Shown here in pieces: positions 8,700-17,444 of a stretch of 31,858 nt of DNA. Positions within the stretch are counted from its first letter, which is position 1; each line of letters opens with the position of its first letter. The stretch comes from Holophaga sp. Its GTDB lineage: Bacteria > Acidobacteriota > Holophagae > Holophagales > Holophagaceae. A program made the translations under genes and the position numbers. The notes below the pieces were generated by a model. It had not been told where the DNA came from. It worked only from the letters and a program-made list of their open reading frames with translations, and did not search any database. Where the stretch lies: contig JARLGP010000294.1 in assembly GCA_031292735.1 (NCBI GenBank), positions 1-31,858 of the forward strand, in the 5' to 3' direction.

Positions 8700-8906
8700 A
8701 TGGTCAAGCCCATCACCCCTCAACAACTGAACATCCTCCAGTTCGTGGGCAAGCACCCCGGGGTGGAGAAGGAGCAGCTGGCGCGCCTGGTCAAGGCCAC
8801 AGACGAGGACCTCAACTATTTGGAAGAGCACGACATGATCCGGGAGCGGGAGCCGGGCCACTACCGCATTGCCCATTTCGGCGAGCTGGTGCTGCGCCGG
8901 GGCTAG
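8700..8906 (+). CDS. Small winged-helix-like protein
   Basis: 68 residues, starting at an ATG with GGGAG upstream. The sequence reads as a minimal winged helix. Helix 1 is TPQQLNILQFVGKHPG. A helix-turn-helix follows as VEKEQLARLVKATDEDLNYLEEHDMI, and a short wing as REREPGHYRIAHFGELVL. This resembles the DNA-binding part of MarR-type regulators without dimerisation helices. Its position directly opposite the protease gene, over a shared AT-rich gap, makes it a candidate regulator of that gene or itself; this is inference. The SDR gene follows 27 bases downstream, so they may form an operon. Confidence 0.7.
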   Translation: MVKPITPQQLNILQFVGKHPGVEKEQLARLVKATDEDLNYLEEHDMIREREPGHYRIAHFGELVLRRG

Positions 8907-8933
8907 AAGGGCCCCACGCTGGAGGGAACTGCC

Positions 8934-9668
8934 ATGAATAGATCAATAAAAAAGGTTGCCCTGATCACCGGAGCCAACAAAGGCATCGGCCTGGAGGTGG
9001 CCCGGCAGATCGGCCGCGCCGGGCTGACCGTGCTGCTGGGCGCGCGCAACCCGGCCGCCGGCCGAAGCGCTGCCGCCACGCTCGCCGGCGAAGGCCTCGA
9101 CGCGCATTTCCTGATCATCGACGTCACCGACCGCGGCTCCATCGCCGCCGCGGCGGCGGCCGTCGGCCGCGACTACGGCCGCCTGGACGTGCTGGTCAAC
9201 AATGCCGGGATCAGCGATCCGGCCGACGGCTGGCCTTCCGCCGCCGACCTGGACGCGGTGGAGCGGGTGGTGCGCACCAACTTCCTGGGGCCGGTGGCGG
9301 TCACCCAGGCCATGCTGCCGTGGCTTCGCAAGGCCCCGGCCGGCCGCATCGTCAACGTCTCCAGCGGGCTCGGCTCGCTCACCCGGAACAGCGATCCCGG
9401 CTCCCCCTTTGCCAACACCAAGGTGATCGGCTACAACGCCTCCAAGGCGGCGCTGAACATGCTCACGGTGCACCTGGCCTTCGAGCTGCGCGACACCGCC
9501 ATCAAGGTCAACGCCGCCGCCCCCGGGTACACCGCCACCGACCTGAACGGCCACCAGGGCCACCAGACCATCCCGGAAGGGGCGGCCGAAGCGGTCCGCC
9601 TGGCGCTGCTGCCCGACGACGGCCCCACCGGCACCTTCTCCGACCGCCAGGGCATCGTGCCCTGGTGA
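8934..9668 (+). CDS. Short-chain dehydrogenase/reductase (SDR)
   Basis: 244 residues, full length for a classical SDR. The cofactor motif TGANKGIG is at 12-19, NNAG at 89-92, the catalytic serine near 144 (NVSSGLGS), and Y167/K171 in YNASK. This layout matches NADPH-preferring carbonyl reductase-like members (R38 after the second strand in GARNP favours NADP). It reduces or oxidises an unknown carbonyl/alcohol substrate in the cytosol. GGAGG lies eight bases before the ATG. The gene is convergent with dus, with only 12 bases between stops. Confidence 0.92.
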   Translation: MNRSIKKVALITGANKGIGLEVARQIGRAGLTVLLGARNPAAGRSAAATLAGEGLDAHFLIIDVTDRGSIAAAAAAVGRDYGRLDVLVNNAGISDPADGWPSAADLDAVERVVRTNFLGPVAVTQAMLPWLRKAPAGRIVNVSSGLGSLTRNSDPGSPFANTKVIGYNASKAALNMLTVHLAFELRDTAIKVNAAAPGYTATDLNGHQGHQTIPEGAAEAVRLALLPDDGPTGTFSDRQGIVPW

Positions 9669-9680
9669 TGGTGTCCGCGT

Positions 9681-10679
9681 TCAGGAGAACGGCAGCCCCC
9701 GGCTGTCGCTGAGCCGGGGCCCGGCCTCCAGGAAGCGCGCCGCGGCGTCCTGGACCTCTGCCGGGGTGCGCGCCTTCTGGATGCTCTTGAACATTTCGTG
9801 GCCGAAGAAGAAGTTCTTGGCGAAGTAGAAGGTGAATTCCTTGAGCCGGCCGAAGGCCCGCTCCGGCGCCATGTCTTCCAGGGTGTACCGGTAGATCCGG
9901 TTCCACACCTCCAGGTAGTCCACCGGCAGCGCCGGCAGCCCGGCGAACTCCCGGAAGATCCAGGGCTTCACCGCGGCGATCCGGCCCAGCATGATGCCGG
10001 CCAGGGGCTCGAAGCAGGGCAGGTTGGCCTGGATGTCCTCCGGGCAGCAGATGTCGCCGTTGCCGATGACCGGCAGCCGGGTGTGGGCGGCGATCCACGG
10101 GAACTCGTGCCACCGGGCCCGGCGCTTGAGCTTTTCCCCGGAAAAGCGGGGGTGCACGGTGATGGCATTCACCCCGCAGTCCTCGAACAGGCGCAGCCGC
10201 TCCAGGAACGGCTCGCGCCAGTGCTCGGGGTCGTCGCCCAGCCGGGTCTTGACCGTGAGGGTGCCCGAATAGTGCTGGCGGATCCGCTGCAGCACGCTGG
10301 CCAGCTGGTCGTAATTGCGGTAGAGCGCGCAGCCGGAGGCCTGGGCCTGGATCCGCGGCGCGGGGCAGCCCAGGTTCAGGTCCACGGCGCAGCTGTCGAC
10401 CATGGGCAGCTTGCGGAACAGGGCGCCGATGTCCTCGTCGCTGGAGATGCGGAACTGGTAGAACACTGGGCCTTCGCAATCCCGCCGGCGGGTGAAGGGG
10501 GATTCGGCGGGATCCTCGTGCAGGAACGCCGAGGCCGACAGCATCTCGGTGAACAGCGCGCCGTAGCCGCCGAAATCGGCCAGGAGGCGGCGGAAGGCGC
10601 TGTTGGTCACTCCCGCCATGGGCGCGAGGAACAAGGCCGGCGCGATGGTCCGGCCGTTGATGCGGATGGCTTCGAACAT
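9681..10679 (-). CDS. dus: tRNA-dihydrouridine synthase
   Basis: 332 residues with the Dus/FMN-barrel signature: APMAGVTNSAFRRL at 19-32, the YQFR strand, and LNLGCPAPRIQ around 101-111 in which C105 is the expected catalytic acid. HPRFSGEKLKRRARW (phosphate/tRNA contact region) and a GNGDI segment of the FMN site follow. The enzyme uses NADPH and FMN to reduce specific uridines in the D-loop of tRNA. It is closer to the DusC/DusA-like size class than to DusB, but the exact target position cannot be assigned. Its ATG follows directly on the TGA of the isocitrate dehydrogenase gene with no gap, so the two are co-transcribed and probably coupled. Confidence 0.93.
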   Translation of the reverse strand: MFEAIRINGRTIAPALFLAPMAGVTNSAFRRLLADFGGYGALFTEMLSASAFLHEDPAESPFTRRRDCEGPVFYQFRISSDEDIGALFRKLPMVDSCAVDLNLGCPAPRIQAQASGCALYRNYDQLASVLQRIRQHYSGTLTVKTRLGDDPEHWREPFLERLRLFEDCGVNAITVHPRFSGEKLKRRARWHEFPWIAAHTRLPVIGNGDICCPEDIQANLPCFEPLAGIMLGRIAAVKPWIFREFAGLPALPVDYLEVWNRIYRYTLEDMAPERAFGRLKEFTFYFAKNFFFGHEMFKSIQKARTPAEVQDAAARFLEAGPRLSDSRGLPFS

Positions 10680-12911
10680 TCAGGCGATGGATTCCACGAT
10701 GCCGTTCAGGGTGGGGCTGGGGCGCATGGCCCGGTCGGTCTTGGCGAAATCCGGGTGGTAGTAGCCCCCCATGTCCACCGGCTTGCCCTGGGCGGCGATC
10801 AGCTCCGCGGTGATCCTGGCCTCGTTGTCCGCCAGCTGGCGGGCCACCTGGGCGAAGCGCGCGCGCAGGTCCGGATCGCTGTCCTGGGCCGCCAGGGCCT
10901 CGGCCCAGTAGAGGGCCAGGTAGAAGTGGCTGCCGCGGTTGTCGATCTGGCCCACCTTCCGGGCCGGGTTGCGGTTGTTGTCCAGGAACTTGGCGGTGGC
11001 CTGGTCGAGGGTCTCGGCCAGCAGCTTGGCCTTGGGGTTGTGGAAGGTGGCGGCCAGGTGCTCCAGGGACACGGCCAGCGCCAGGAATTCGCCCAGGGAA
11101 TCCCAGCGCAGGTAGCCCTCCTGCTGGAACTGCTGCACGTGCTTGGGGGCCGAACCGCCCGCGCCGGTCTCGAACAGGCCGCCGCCGGCCAGCAGCGGGA
11201 CGATGGACAGCATCTTGGAACTGGTGCCCAGCTCGAGGATCGGGAACAGGTCGGTGAGGTAGTCGCGCAGCGCGTTGCCGGTGACCGAGATAGTGTCCTG
11301 GCCGGCCTTGGCCCGGGGCAGGGTGAAGCGCATGGCCTCCACCGGGCTCATGATGCGGATCGATAGGCCGGCGGTGTCGTGGTCCTTGAGGTAGCGGTTC
11401 ACTTTCAGGAGGATCTGGGCATCATGGGCCCGCTTCGGGTCCAGCCAGAACACCGCCGGGGCGCCGGTGGCCCGGGCCCGGGTGACCGCCAGCTTCACCC
11501 AGTCCCGCACGGGCAGGTCCTTGGTCTGGCAGCCGCGCCAGATGTCCCCGGCTTCCACCTGGTGCTGGATCAGCACCGCCCCCGAGCCGTCCACCACGCG
11601 GATGGTGCCGGCGCCGGGGGCCTTGAAGGTCTTGTCGTGGGAGCCGTACTCTTCCGCCTTCTGCGCCATGAGCCCCACGTTGGCCACGCAGCCCATGGTG
11701 GCCTGGTCGAACTGGCCGTGGGCCCGGCAGAAGTCCATGGCCTCCTGGTAGAAGGTGGAGTAGCAGCGGTCGGGGATGACGCACTTGGTGTCGTGCTGCT
11801 GGCCGTCGGCGCCCCACATCTTGCCGGAATCGCGGATCACCACCGGCATGGAGTTGTCGATGATCACGTCGTTGCTGGCGTGCAGGTTGGTGATGCCCCG
11901 GGCGGAATCCACCATGGCCAGAGCCGGGCGCTGGGCGTACACCGCCTGGAGGTCGGCTTCCACGGCGGCCCGCTTGGCCTCGGGCAGCGACTTGAGCTTG
12001 GCCAGGAGATCGCCCAGGCCCAGGTCCGGGTTGACCCCCAGCTCCTGGAACAGCGCGGCGTGCCTGGTGAACAGCTCCTGGTAGTACACCGACACGAAGT
12101 GGCCGAAGATGACCGGGTCGGAGATCTTCATCATGGTGGCCTTGAGGTGGACCGAGAACAGCACGCCGCGCTTGCGGGCGTCCTCCAGCTGCTCGGCGAT
12201 GAAGCGGCGCAGGGCGCGCACGCTCATGAAGCTGCCGTCGAGCACCTCGCCCGCCTGGAGCATCAGCTTGTCCCGGAGCACCTTGACGGTGCCGGAGGGG
12301 TCCACGAGTTCGATCCGCACGGGCCCGGCCTGGGCGACGGTCACCGACTGCTCGCTGCCGTAGAAGTCGCCGGCTTCCATGTGCGCCACATGGGTCTTGC
12401 AATCGGGGCTCCAGGCGCCCAGCTTCTGGGGGTGCTTGCGGGCATACTGCTTCACCGATGCGGCCACCCGCCGGTCGGAGTTGCCTTCGCGCAGCACCGG
12501 GTTCACCGCGCTGCCCAGCAGCTTGCCGTAGCGGGCCTGGATCTCCTTCTCGGCGGCGCTGCCCGGGTTTTCCGGATAGTCGGGGAGGGCGTAGCCCTGT
12601 CCCTGCAGTTCCTGGATGGCGGCCTTCAGCTGCGGCACCGAGGCGCTGATGTTGGGCAGCTTGATGATGTTGGCCTCGGGCTTCTGGGTGAGCGCGCCCA
12701 GGTAGGCCAGCTCGTCGGGGCACCGCTGGGCTTCGCTCAGGCCTTCGGGGAACGCCGCGATGATCCGCCCGGCCAGCGAGATGTCCCGGGTTTCCACCGC
12801 CACGCCGGCGGCCTTGGTGAAGGCGTTGACGATGGGGAGCAGGGAATGGGTCGCCAGCGCGGGGGCCTCGTCGATGCCGGTCCAGATGATTTTGGCTGTT
12901 CCCACGTTCAT
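10680..12911 (-). CDS. icd: Monomeric NADP-dependent isocitrate dehydrogenase
   Basis: 743 residues, the usual length of the monomeric (IDH-II) type. Recognisable segments are the N-terminal [20 protein letters not shown], the substrate loop [24 protein letters not shown], and the C-terminal [17 protein letters not shown] and [16 protein letters not shown] that carry NADP-binding residues. It oxidatively decarboxylates isocitrate to 2-oxoglutarate in the TCA cycle, making NADPH. AGGAGAG precedes the ATG. It is unrelated in sequence to the homodimeric enzyme, and the monomeric type has a scattered distribution among bacteria. The downstream dus gene abuts its stop codon. Confidence 0.97.
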   Translation of the reverse strand: MNVGTAKIIWTGIDEAPALATHSLLPIVNAFTKAAGVAVETRDISLAGRIIAAFPEGLSEAQRCPDELAYLGALTQKPEANIIKLPNISASVPQLKAAIQELQGQGYALPDYPENPGSAAEKEIQARYGKLLGSAVNPVLREGNSDRRVAASVKQYARKHPQKLGAWSPDCKTHVAHMEAGDFYGSEQSVTVAQAGPVRIELVDPSGTVKVLRDKLMLQAGEVLDGSFMSVRALRRFIAEQLEDARKRGVLFSVHLKATMMKISDPVIFGHFVSVYYQELFTRHAALFQELGVNPDLGLGDLLAKLKSLPEAKRAAVEADLQAVYAQRPALAMVDSARGITNLHASNDVIIDNSMPVVIRDSGKMWGADGQQHDTKCVIPDRCYSTFYQEAMDFCRAHGQFDQATMGCVANVGLMAQKAEEYGSHDKTFKAPGAGTIRVVDGSGAVLIQHQVEAGDIWRGCQTKDLPVRDWVKLAVTRARATGAPAVFWLDPKRAHDAQILLKVNRYLKDHDTAGLSIRIMSPVEAMRFTLPRAKAGQDTISVTGNALRDYLTDLFPILELGTSSKMLSIVPLLAGGGLFETGAGGSAPKHVQQFQQEGYLRWDSLGEFLALAVSLEHLAATFHNPKAKLLAETLDQATAKFLDNNRNPARKVGQIDNRGSHFYLALYWAEALAAQDSDPDLRARFAQVARQLADNEARITAELIAAQGKPVDMGGYYHPDFAKTDRAMRPSPTLNGIVESIA

Positions 12912-12962
12912 GTGTCTCTCCTGGAGTTGGATAAAAATTTCTTAACCTTATGAACCTCGCTC

Positions 12963-12991
12963 AGTGTCCTTGCTTGGGTGATTCAAGTCAA
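12963..12991 (-). promoter_or_regulatory. Possible sigma-70-type promoter for icd
   Basis: On the minus strand TTGACT (12991-12986) is followed after 17 bases by GACACT (12968-12963). The -35 is good and the -10 is poor. It would start transcription about 45 bases before the icd ATG, in the gap between icd and the OmpA-like gene. Confidence 0.35.
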
Positions 12992-12997
12992 CACGGC

Positions 12998-13693
12998 TCA
13001 GCGGGGCAGGATGATCTCGGTCCTGCGGTTCAAGGCGCGGCCCTCCGGGGTTTCATTGCTGGCCACCGGGTAGCTGCTGCCGAACCCCTGGGTCTTGATG
13101 AGTTTCGGGTTGACCCCCTTGCGCACCAGGTAGGCGGTGACCACCTCGGCCCGCTGGAAGGCGAGCACGGCGTTGCGCCGGGCCCGACCGGTGGGGTCGG
13201 TGTGGCCGCAGACGAACACCGGGATTTCGGCGAAGTGGCTGGTCAGCAGGGCCGCCTGGCGGTCCAGCATGGGGGTGAAGGCCGGGGCCAGGTCGTACTT
13301 GTTCACCTTGAAGGTCAGCGCCGAGCCGTAGTCGAACACCAGGATCCTGGGCAGGCCCAGGGCCTTGGCCATGGGGGAAACGCTGCCCCGGAACAGGAAG
13401 GTCACCTCCATCTCGGTGTCCGAGATCACCCGGATCCGGGTTTCGGCGGGCTGCTCCTGGTCCCGGGCCGCGGTGATCTGGAAGATCTCGTCCAGCGAGT
13501 TCACCCTCACCACCCGGGGGGTCTGGCCGAGCATCTGTCCGTTCAGACTCACCTGGGCGGGGCCCGGGCGGGAAATCAGCGACGCCTCCAGCCTAGGTTC
13601 CGGCGCCACCACCGGGGGAGGCGCCGGGGCGGGCGCGGGGGCCGGCGCACACCCGGCCCCCAGCAGGGCGAGGATGGGCAGGAGACGTTTCAT
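12998..13693 (-). CDS. OmpA-family peptidoglycan-binding lipoprotein
   Basis: 231 residues from the ATG at 13693. A short signal ends at C15 in LLGAGC, a lipobox with an unusual glycine at -3, followed by a Pro/Ala spacer. The middle part (about 35-110) resembles a small beta domain. The C-terminal 110 residues are an OmpA-C domain: VCGHTDPTGRARRN, the LVRKGVNPKLIKTQGFGSSYPVA strand/turn pattern (positions about 175-205) and EGRALNRRTEI. The Asp of HTD and the Arg of NRR are the residues that bind diaminopimelate in the family. It probably tethers the outer membrane to peptidoglycan. Its ATG overlaps the stop of the kinase gene by ATGA, so the two proteins are made together. Confidence 0.9.
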   Translation of the reverse strand: MKRLLPILALLGAGCAPAPAPAPAPPPVVAPEPRLEASLISRPGPAQVSLNGQMLGQTPRVVRVNSLDEIFQITAARDQEQPAETRIRVISDTEMEVTFLFRGSVSPMAKALGLPRILVFDYGSALTFKVNKYDLAPAFTPMLDRQAALLTSHFAEIPVFVCGHTDPTGRARRNAVLAFQRAEVVTAYLVRKGVNPKLIKTQGFGSSYPVASNETPEGRALNRRTEIILPR

Positions 13694-15288
13694 GGTGCCT
13701 CCGGAAATTCGATGGCGATGGTGGTGGCGGCCTTGACCGGCCGGTCGAGGGAGTCCTTGGCCGGCTTGAACCGGTAGCGCATGGCGGCCTTCCGGGCCGC
13801 CTCCGCACAGGCGGGCGCCCCGCCGGAAAGGATCCGGCAGCCTTTCACGGAACCGTCCTCCCCCACCGTGAGGGTAAGGATGACCCGCTTGCCGGCGCAG
13901 GCCGAGCCTTCGGTGCCTTCCGGCGGGAACGACTGCTCCAGCTGCGGGTAGCTGGCCGGCACCGGGGCTTCGGGCGCCGCCGCCCGGGTCGGCGCGGGCC
14001 GGACGGGATCCTTGGGCAGGGGCCGGGGAAGTTCCTTGGCCCGGGGCCGGACCGGGAGGGCCGCGGGCGCTGGGGCCCGGAGGGCCATGGGCGTTGGCAC
14101 CCGGAGGGCCATGGGCGTTGGCACCGGGAGGGCCATGGGCGTTGGCACCGGGAGGGCCGTGGGCGCCGGCACCGGGACCGGGACCGGCGTCGGTGCTGGA
14201 ACGGGAGCGGCGGGCGCCGGCGCGGGGAGGATCTCCCGGGGCCTCAAGCGCCAGCCCAGTCCGGCCACCAGCAGGACCCCGGCCGCAGCCATGGCCCAGC
14301 GCCGGGCGCCGGAAGGCTTCGGGACCGGCCCGGGGGACGCCGGCTCCGGAGACGGGGAAGGCAGGGGGGGCAGGGGGATCCGGGCGCAGGGGGGCAGGGG
14401 GAGGCCGGTGATGGGGCCTTCCCAGGGCACCCCCGCGGTCTGGCAGAAGGCGCGGAGCGCGTCCCGCATGCTTCCGGCCGAGCGGTAGCGCTGCTCCCGG
14501 TCCCGGGCCATGGCGGTGGCCACGATGGTCGCCAGCTCCACCGGCAGGTCGGGCCGGATCTGCCGGACGGGCACCGCGTCCTTGTCCAGGCGGGCCACCA
14601 CGATCTGCAGCGGGGTGTCGCCCTGGAACGGCATCTGCCCCGAAAGGAGGTGGTACATCAGGGCGCCCATGGAGTAGATGTCCGCCCGCAGATCCGCGCC
14701 GCCGGTAAGGGCCTGCTCCGGCGCGATGTAGGCGGGAGTGCCCAGGAACAGGCCGGTCTGGGTCTTGAACATGCTCTCCTTGGACTTGGCCACGCCGAAA
14801 TCCGCCAGGTGGGGGCGGCCTTCCCGGTTCAGGAGGATGTTGGCGGGCTTGAGGTCCCGGTGGATGATGCCCAGGCCGTGGGCATAGTCCAGGGCGTCCA
14901 GCACCGGGAGCACGGCCCGGGCGAAGGTGGCCAGCTCGAACGGGCCATGGGCTTTCAGGAGGCCCTCCAGGGTGGGGCCGTCCACCAGGTCCATGGAATA
15001 CCAATCAACGCCCGCCTCCATGCCGAAATCGTGGATCTTGACGATCCGCGGATGGTTCAGGGAGGCCGCCACCCGGGCCTCGTGGGCGAAACGCTCGGCC
15101 GCCTCCCCTTCCAGGGATTCGCCCAGCACCTTCAGGGCCTCGATGCGGTCCAGGCGCAGGTTCCGCACTTCGTAGACCGCCCCGGTTCCCCCCTGGCCCA
15201 GCAGGTTGATGAACTCATAACGGTCCCGCAATCGGTAGGCCAGGAAGGGGCGTCGGCGGTCGAAGGATGGGTCTGTGGAATCGTTCAT
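13690..15288 (-). CDS. Membrane Ser/Thr protein kinase with C-terminal TonB-like domain
   Basis: 532 residues from the ATG at 15288. An in-frame ATG at 15345 would add 19 residues but has no ribosome binding site. Residues 24-280 are a Hanks-type kinase: GQGGTGAVYE glycine loop, K53, HRDLKPANILL (D145), DFG at 163-165 and GTPAYIAPEQ in the activation segment. A Pro-rich stretch leads to one transmembrane helix (about 330-346). It is followed by a Pro/Ala/Thr linker with 8-residue repeats (about 355-440) and then a TonB C-terminal domain (about 445-532; LTLTVGEDGSVKGCRILSGG, YRFKPAKD). The kinase is thus cytosolic and the TonB-C domain periplasmic, with three cysteines there. It is coupled by a 4-bp overlap to the OmpA-like lipoprotein. 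A role in envelope sensing or tethering is inference. Confidence 0.9.
   Translation of the reverse strand: MNDSTDPSFDRRRPFLAYRLRDRYEFINLLGQGGTGAVYEVRNLRLDRIEALKVLGESLEGEAAERFAHEARVAASLNHPRIVKIHDFGMEAGVDWYSMDLVDGPTLEGLLKAHGPFELATFARAVLPVLDALDYAHGLGIIHRDLKPANILLNREGRPHLADFGVAKSKESMFKTQTGLFLGTPAYIAPEQALTGGADLRADIYSMGALMYHLLSGQMPFQGDTPLQIVVARLDKDAVPVRQIRPDLPVELATIVATAMARDREQRYRSAGSMRDALRAFCQTAGVPWEGPITGLPLPPCARIPLPPLPSPSPEPASPGPVPKPSGARRWAMAAAGVLLVAGLGWRLRPREILPAPAPAAPVPAPTPVPVPVPAPTALPVPTPMALPVPTPMALRVPTPMALRAPAPAALPVRPRAKELPRPLPKDPVRPAPTRAAAPEAPVPASYPQLEQSFPPEGTEGSACAGKRVILTLTVGEDGSVKGCRILSGGAPACAEAARKAAMRYRFKPAKDSLDRPVKAATTIAIEFPEAP
14076..14171 (-). repeat. 24-bp tandem repeat, four units, inside the kinase linker
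   Basis: Four head-to-tail units of 24 bases (starting at 14076, 14100, 14124 and 14148); the first three differ by at most one base and the fourth by a few. On the coding strand they give an 8-residue Pro/Val/Thr/Met/Ala/Leu repeat in the periplasmic linker. Unit length is divisible by three, so copy-number change keeps the frame. Confidence 0.9.
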
Positions 15289-15380
15289 GGGGTCCGGTGA
15301 AGGGGGGCCGGAATTCCTTTCTTGAAGAATAGCGGAAATGACCATTAAGAATACTGGCCCTGCAGTGGTAAAACTCTTCC

Positions 15381-17444
15381 ATGATGCAGATTCGAGGTTG
15401 GCTGCACAGCCGGCGTTCTTTGGTCGAGCAGGTGGCTCGGCTGCAGGAGGAGCTCCGCCTCTGCCGCTCGGAGCAGGAACGGGTGATCCTGGAAGCGGAC
15501 GTCGTGCGCAAGCACGCCGACGCCCGGAACACCTACCTGGCCAACCTGAGCCATGATCTTCGCACCCCCATCAACGCGATCCTCGGCTTCTCCTCCCTGG
15601 CCCGCCGGCTGGACCTTCCGCTGAAGGCCCAGCACTACGCCAAGCGCATCGCCAAGGCCGCCGAGGACCTCCGGGACATCATCAACCACGTGCTGGACCT
15701 GTCGAAGATCGAAGCGGACATGATGCAGGTGGACCGCGCGGAGTTCCGGCTCCAGGAGATGCTGGCCAAGGTGGTCAACGTGACCGCGCTCACGGCCGCG
15801 GAGAAGGATCTGGAATACGTGGTCACCGGCTCGGAGAACCTGGAGGATTGCCGCTGGGGGGATCCCCTGCGGCTGGGTCAGGTGCTCACCAACCTGGTGA
15901 CCAACGCCATCAAGTTCACCCCGGCCGGGCATGTGGTGCTCCGGGTGGCGGCGGACCCGGGCCGGAAGGACGCGGTGCGGTTCCAGGTGGAGGATTCGGG
16001 CATCGGCATCGAGCCCAGCCGCCAGACCGACGTGTTCCAGGCGTTCGCCCAGGGGGGCCCCACCACCGCGCGGAAGTTCGGCGGCACGGGGCTCGGGCTG
16101 GCCATCTCCCGGAAGCTCGTGGAGCTGATGGGGGGCAGCCTGGATCTGCGCAGCGTGCCCGGGGAGGGCACCACGTTCTCGTTCACCCTGGACCTGCCGC
16201 CCCGCCCGGAACCCGCCACCGGCCCCCGGCTGAGGACGGGAGCCAAGGCCATGCTGGTGGGGGTTCCCCAGCGGACCCGGGACGCCCTGCTGGCGATCAT
16301 GGCGACCCAGGGGGTGCAGGTCGCCATGGCCGCCACGGGCGTGGAGGCCATGGCGGCGCTGAGCCCCCGGCCCAGCGAACCGCCCTTCGACCTGGTGTTC
16401 CTGAACCTGCGCATGGAAGGGCTGGACGGCCTGGGCACCGCCCGGGCGATCCGCCGGGATCCCTGGCTCAAGTCCCTGCCCATCGTGCTTCTGGTCAGTT
16501 CCGCGGCGGATCAGGCGGTGGAGACCCAGGCGGAGGATGCGGGCATCAAGGTCTTGCTGACCCTGCCGGCGCTGCCGGGCCCCACCCTCGAGGCCATGGT
16601 CCGCGCCGCCCAGGGGCCGGCCCTCAGCGAGCAGTCCACCGGCCGGATCTGGTTCGGCTCCCCGGAAAGCCTGCGGGAACTGGCCGGGGCGCGGGTCCTG
16701 CTGGTGGACGACAACCTCATCAACCTGGAGCTGGGCACAGACCTCCTGGCCATCGCCGGGATCGAGGTGGTGACCGCGCCCGGCGGGCGCGAGGCCCTGG
16801 ACCGCATGGACGAATCCCGGTTCGACGCCGTGCTCATGGACCTGGAGATGCCCGGCATGGACGGCTGGGAGACCACGGCCCGGATCCGGTCGCGGCCGGC
16901 CGACGGCCAGACTCCGGTCATCGCGCTCACCGCCCATGCGCTGGCCGGTTTCCGGGAGAAATGCTTGGCGGCCGGGATGAGCGACTACGTGGCCAAGCCC
17001 TTCGATCTGCCCCAGCTGTTCGGCGTGCTGGTGCAGTGGATCCCCCCCCGCTCGTCCCTGGCGCCCTGCGCCGCCTCCCCCGGGCCGGCGTTCGACCCCC
17101 GGTTCAAGGCGCTGGAGCCGGTCCTGGCCGTCCAGCAGGCCCTGGTGCGCATGGAAGGCAACGCGGACCTTCTGGAAAAGTACCTGCGCAAGTTCTACCT
17201 GGCTCCGGTCCACGTCGAGGACGAGGTGCGCGCCGCCCTGGACCGCGGCGACCTGGAGGCGGCCCGGGAGATCGTCCATCCCATCCGGGGCCTGGTGGGG
17301 ATGCTGGGCCTGACCCAGGTCTTTGCGGCCGCGGAAGCCCTGGAAACCGGCCTCAAGAACGGCGACCGGGAGGCGGCCGAAGCCGCCCAGGCCCGCTTCG
17401 CCGCCGGGCTGCGGCAGTTTCGCAAGTGCATGGAGACCTTCTAA
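15381..17444 (+). CDS. Cytosolic hybrid histidine kinase (HisKA-HATPase-pseudoREC-REC-HPt)
   Basis: 687 residues. A short coiled coil (about 12-50) leads directly to the H-box LSHDLRTPINAILGF with H58, then N box (NLVTNAIKF), G1 (DSGIGIE) and G2 ([10 protein letters not shown]) of the ATPase domain. Residues about 288-410 have receiver size and fold pattern, but the acidic pair is gone (LVGVPQR), the phospho-acceptor position is N342 (VFLNLRM) and the Lys is replaced (TLP). The second receiver (about 437-555) is intact: VDD, D487 in VLMDLEMP, and K539 in VAKP. The C-terminal HPt domain holds H633 in IVHPIRGLVG. There is no sensor domain or membrane helix, so the input must come through protein contacts. 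The stop overlaps that of the convergent MFS gene. ATG ATG offers two starts; the ribosome binding site is weak. Confidence 0.93.
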   Translation: MMQIRGWLHSRRSLVEQVARLQEELRLCRSEQERVILEADVVRKHADARNTYLANLSHDLRTPINAILGFSSLARRLDLPLKAQHYAKRIAKAAEDLRDIINHVLDLSKIEADMMQVDRAEFRLQEMLAKVVNVTALTAAEKDLEYVVTGSENLEDCRWGDPLRLGQVLTNLVTNAIKFTPAGHVVLRVAADPGRKDAVRFQVEDSGIGIEPSRQTDVFQAFAQGGPTTARKFGGTGLGLAISRKLVELMGGSLDLRSVPGEGTTFSFTLDLPPRPEPATGPRLRTGAKAMLVGVPQRTRDALLAIMATQGVQVAMAATGVEAMAALSPRPSEPPFDLVFLNLRMEGLDGLGTARAIRRDPWLKSLPIVLLVSSAADQAVETQAEDAGIKVLLTLPALPGPTLEAMVRAAQGPALSEQSTGRIWFGSPESLRELAGARVLLVDDNLINLELGTDLLAIAGIEVVTAPGGREALDRMDESRFDAVLMDLEMPGMDGWETTARIRSRPADGQTPVIALTAHALAGFREKCLAAGMSDYVAKPFDLPQLFGVLVQWIPPRSSLAPCAASPGPAFDPRFKALEPVLAVQQALVRMEGNADLLEKYLRKFYLAPVHVEDEVRAALDRGDLEAAREIVHPIRGLVGMLGLTQVFAAAEALETGLKNGDREAAEAAQARFAAGLRQFRKCMETF

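Noticed and set aside
14076..14171. Tandem repeat as a possible CRISPR array
   Set aside because: The units are contiguous with no spacers and are coding.
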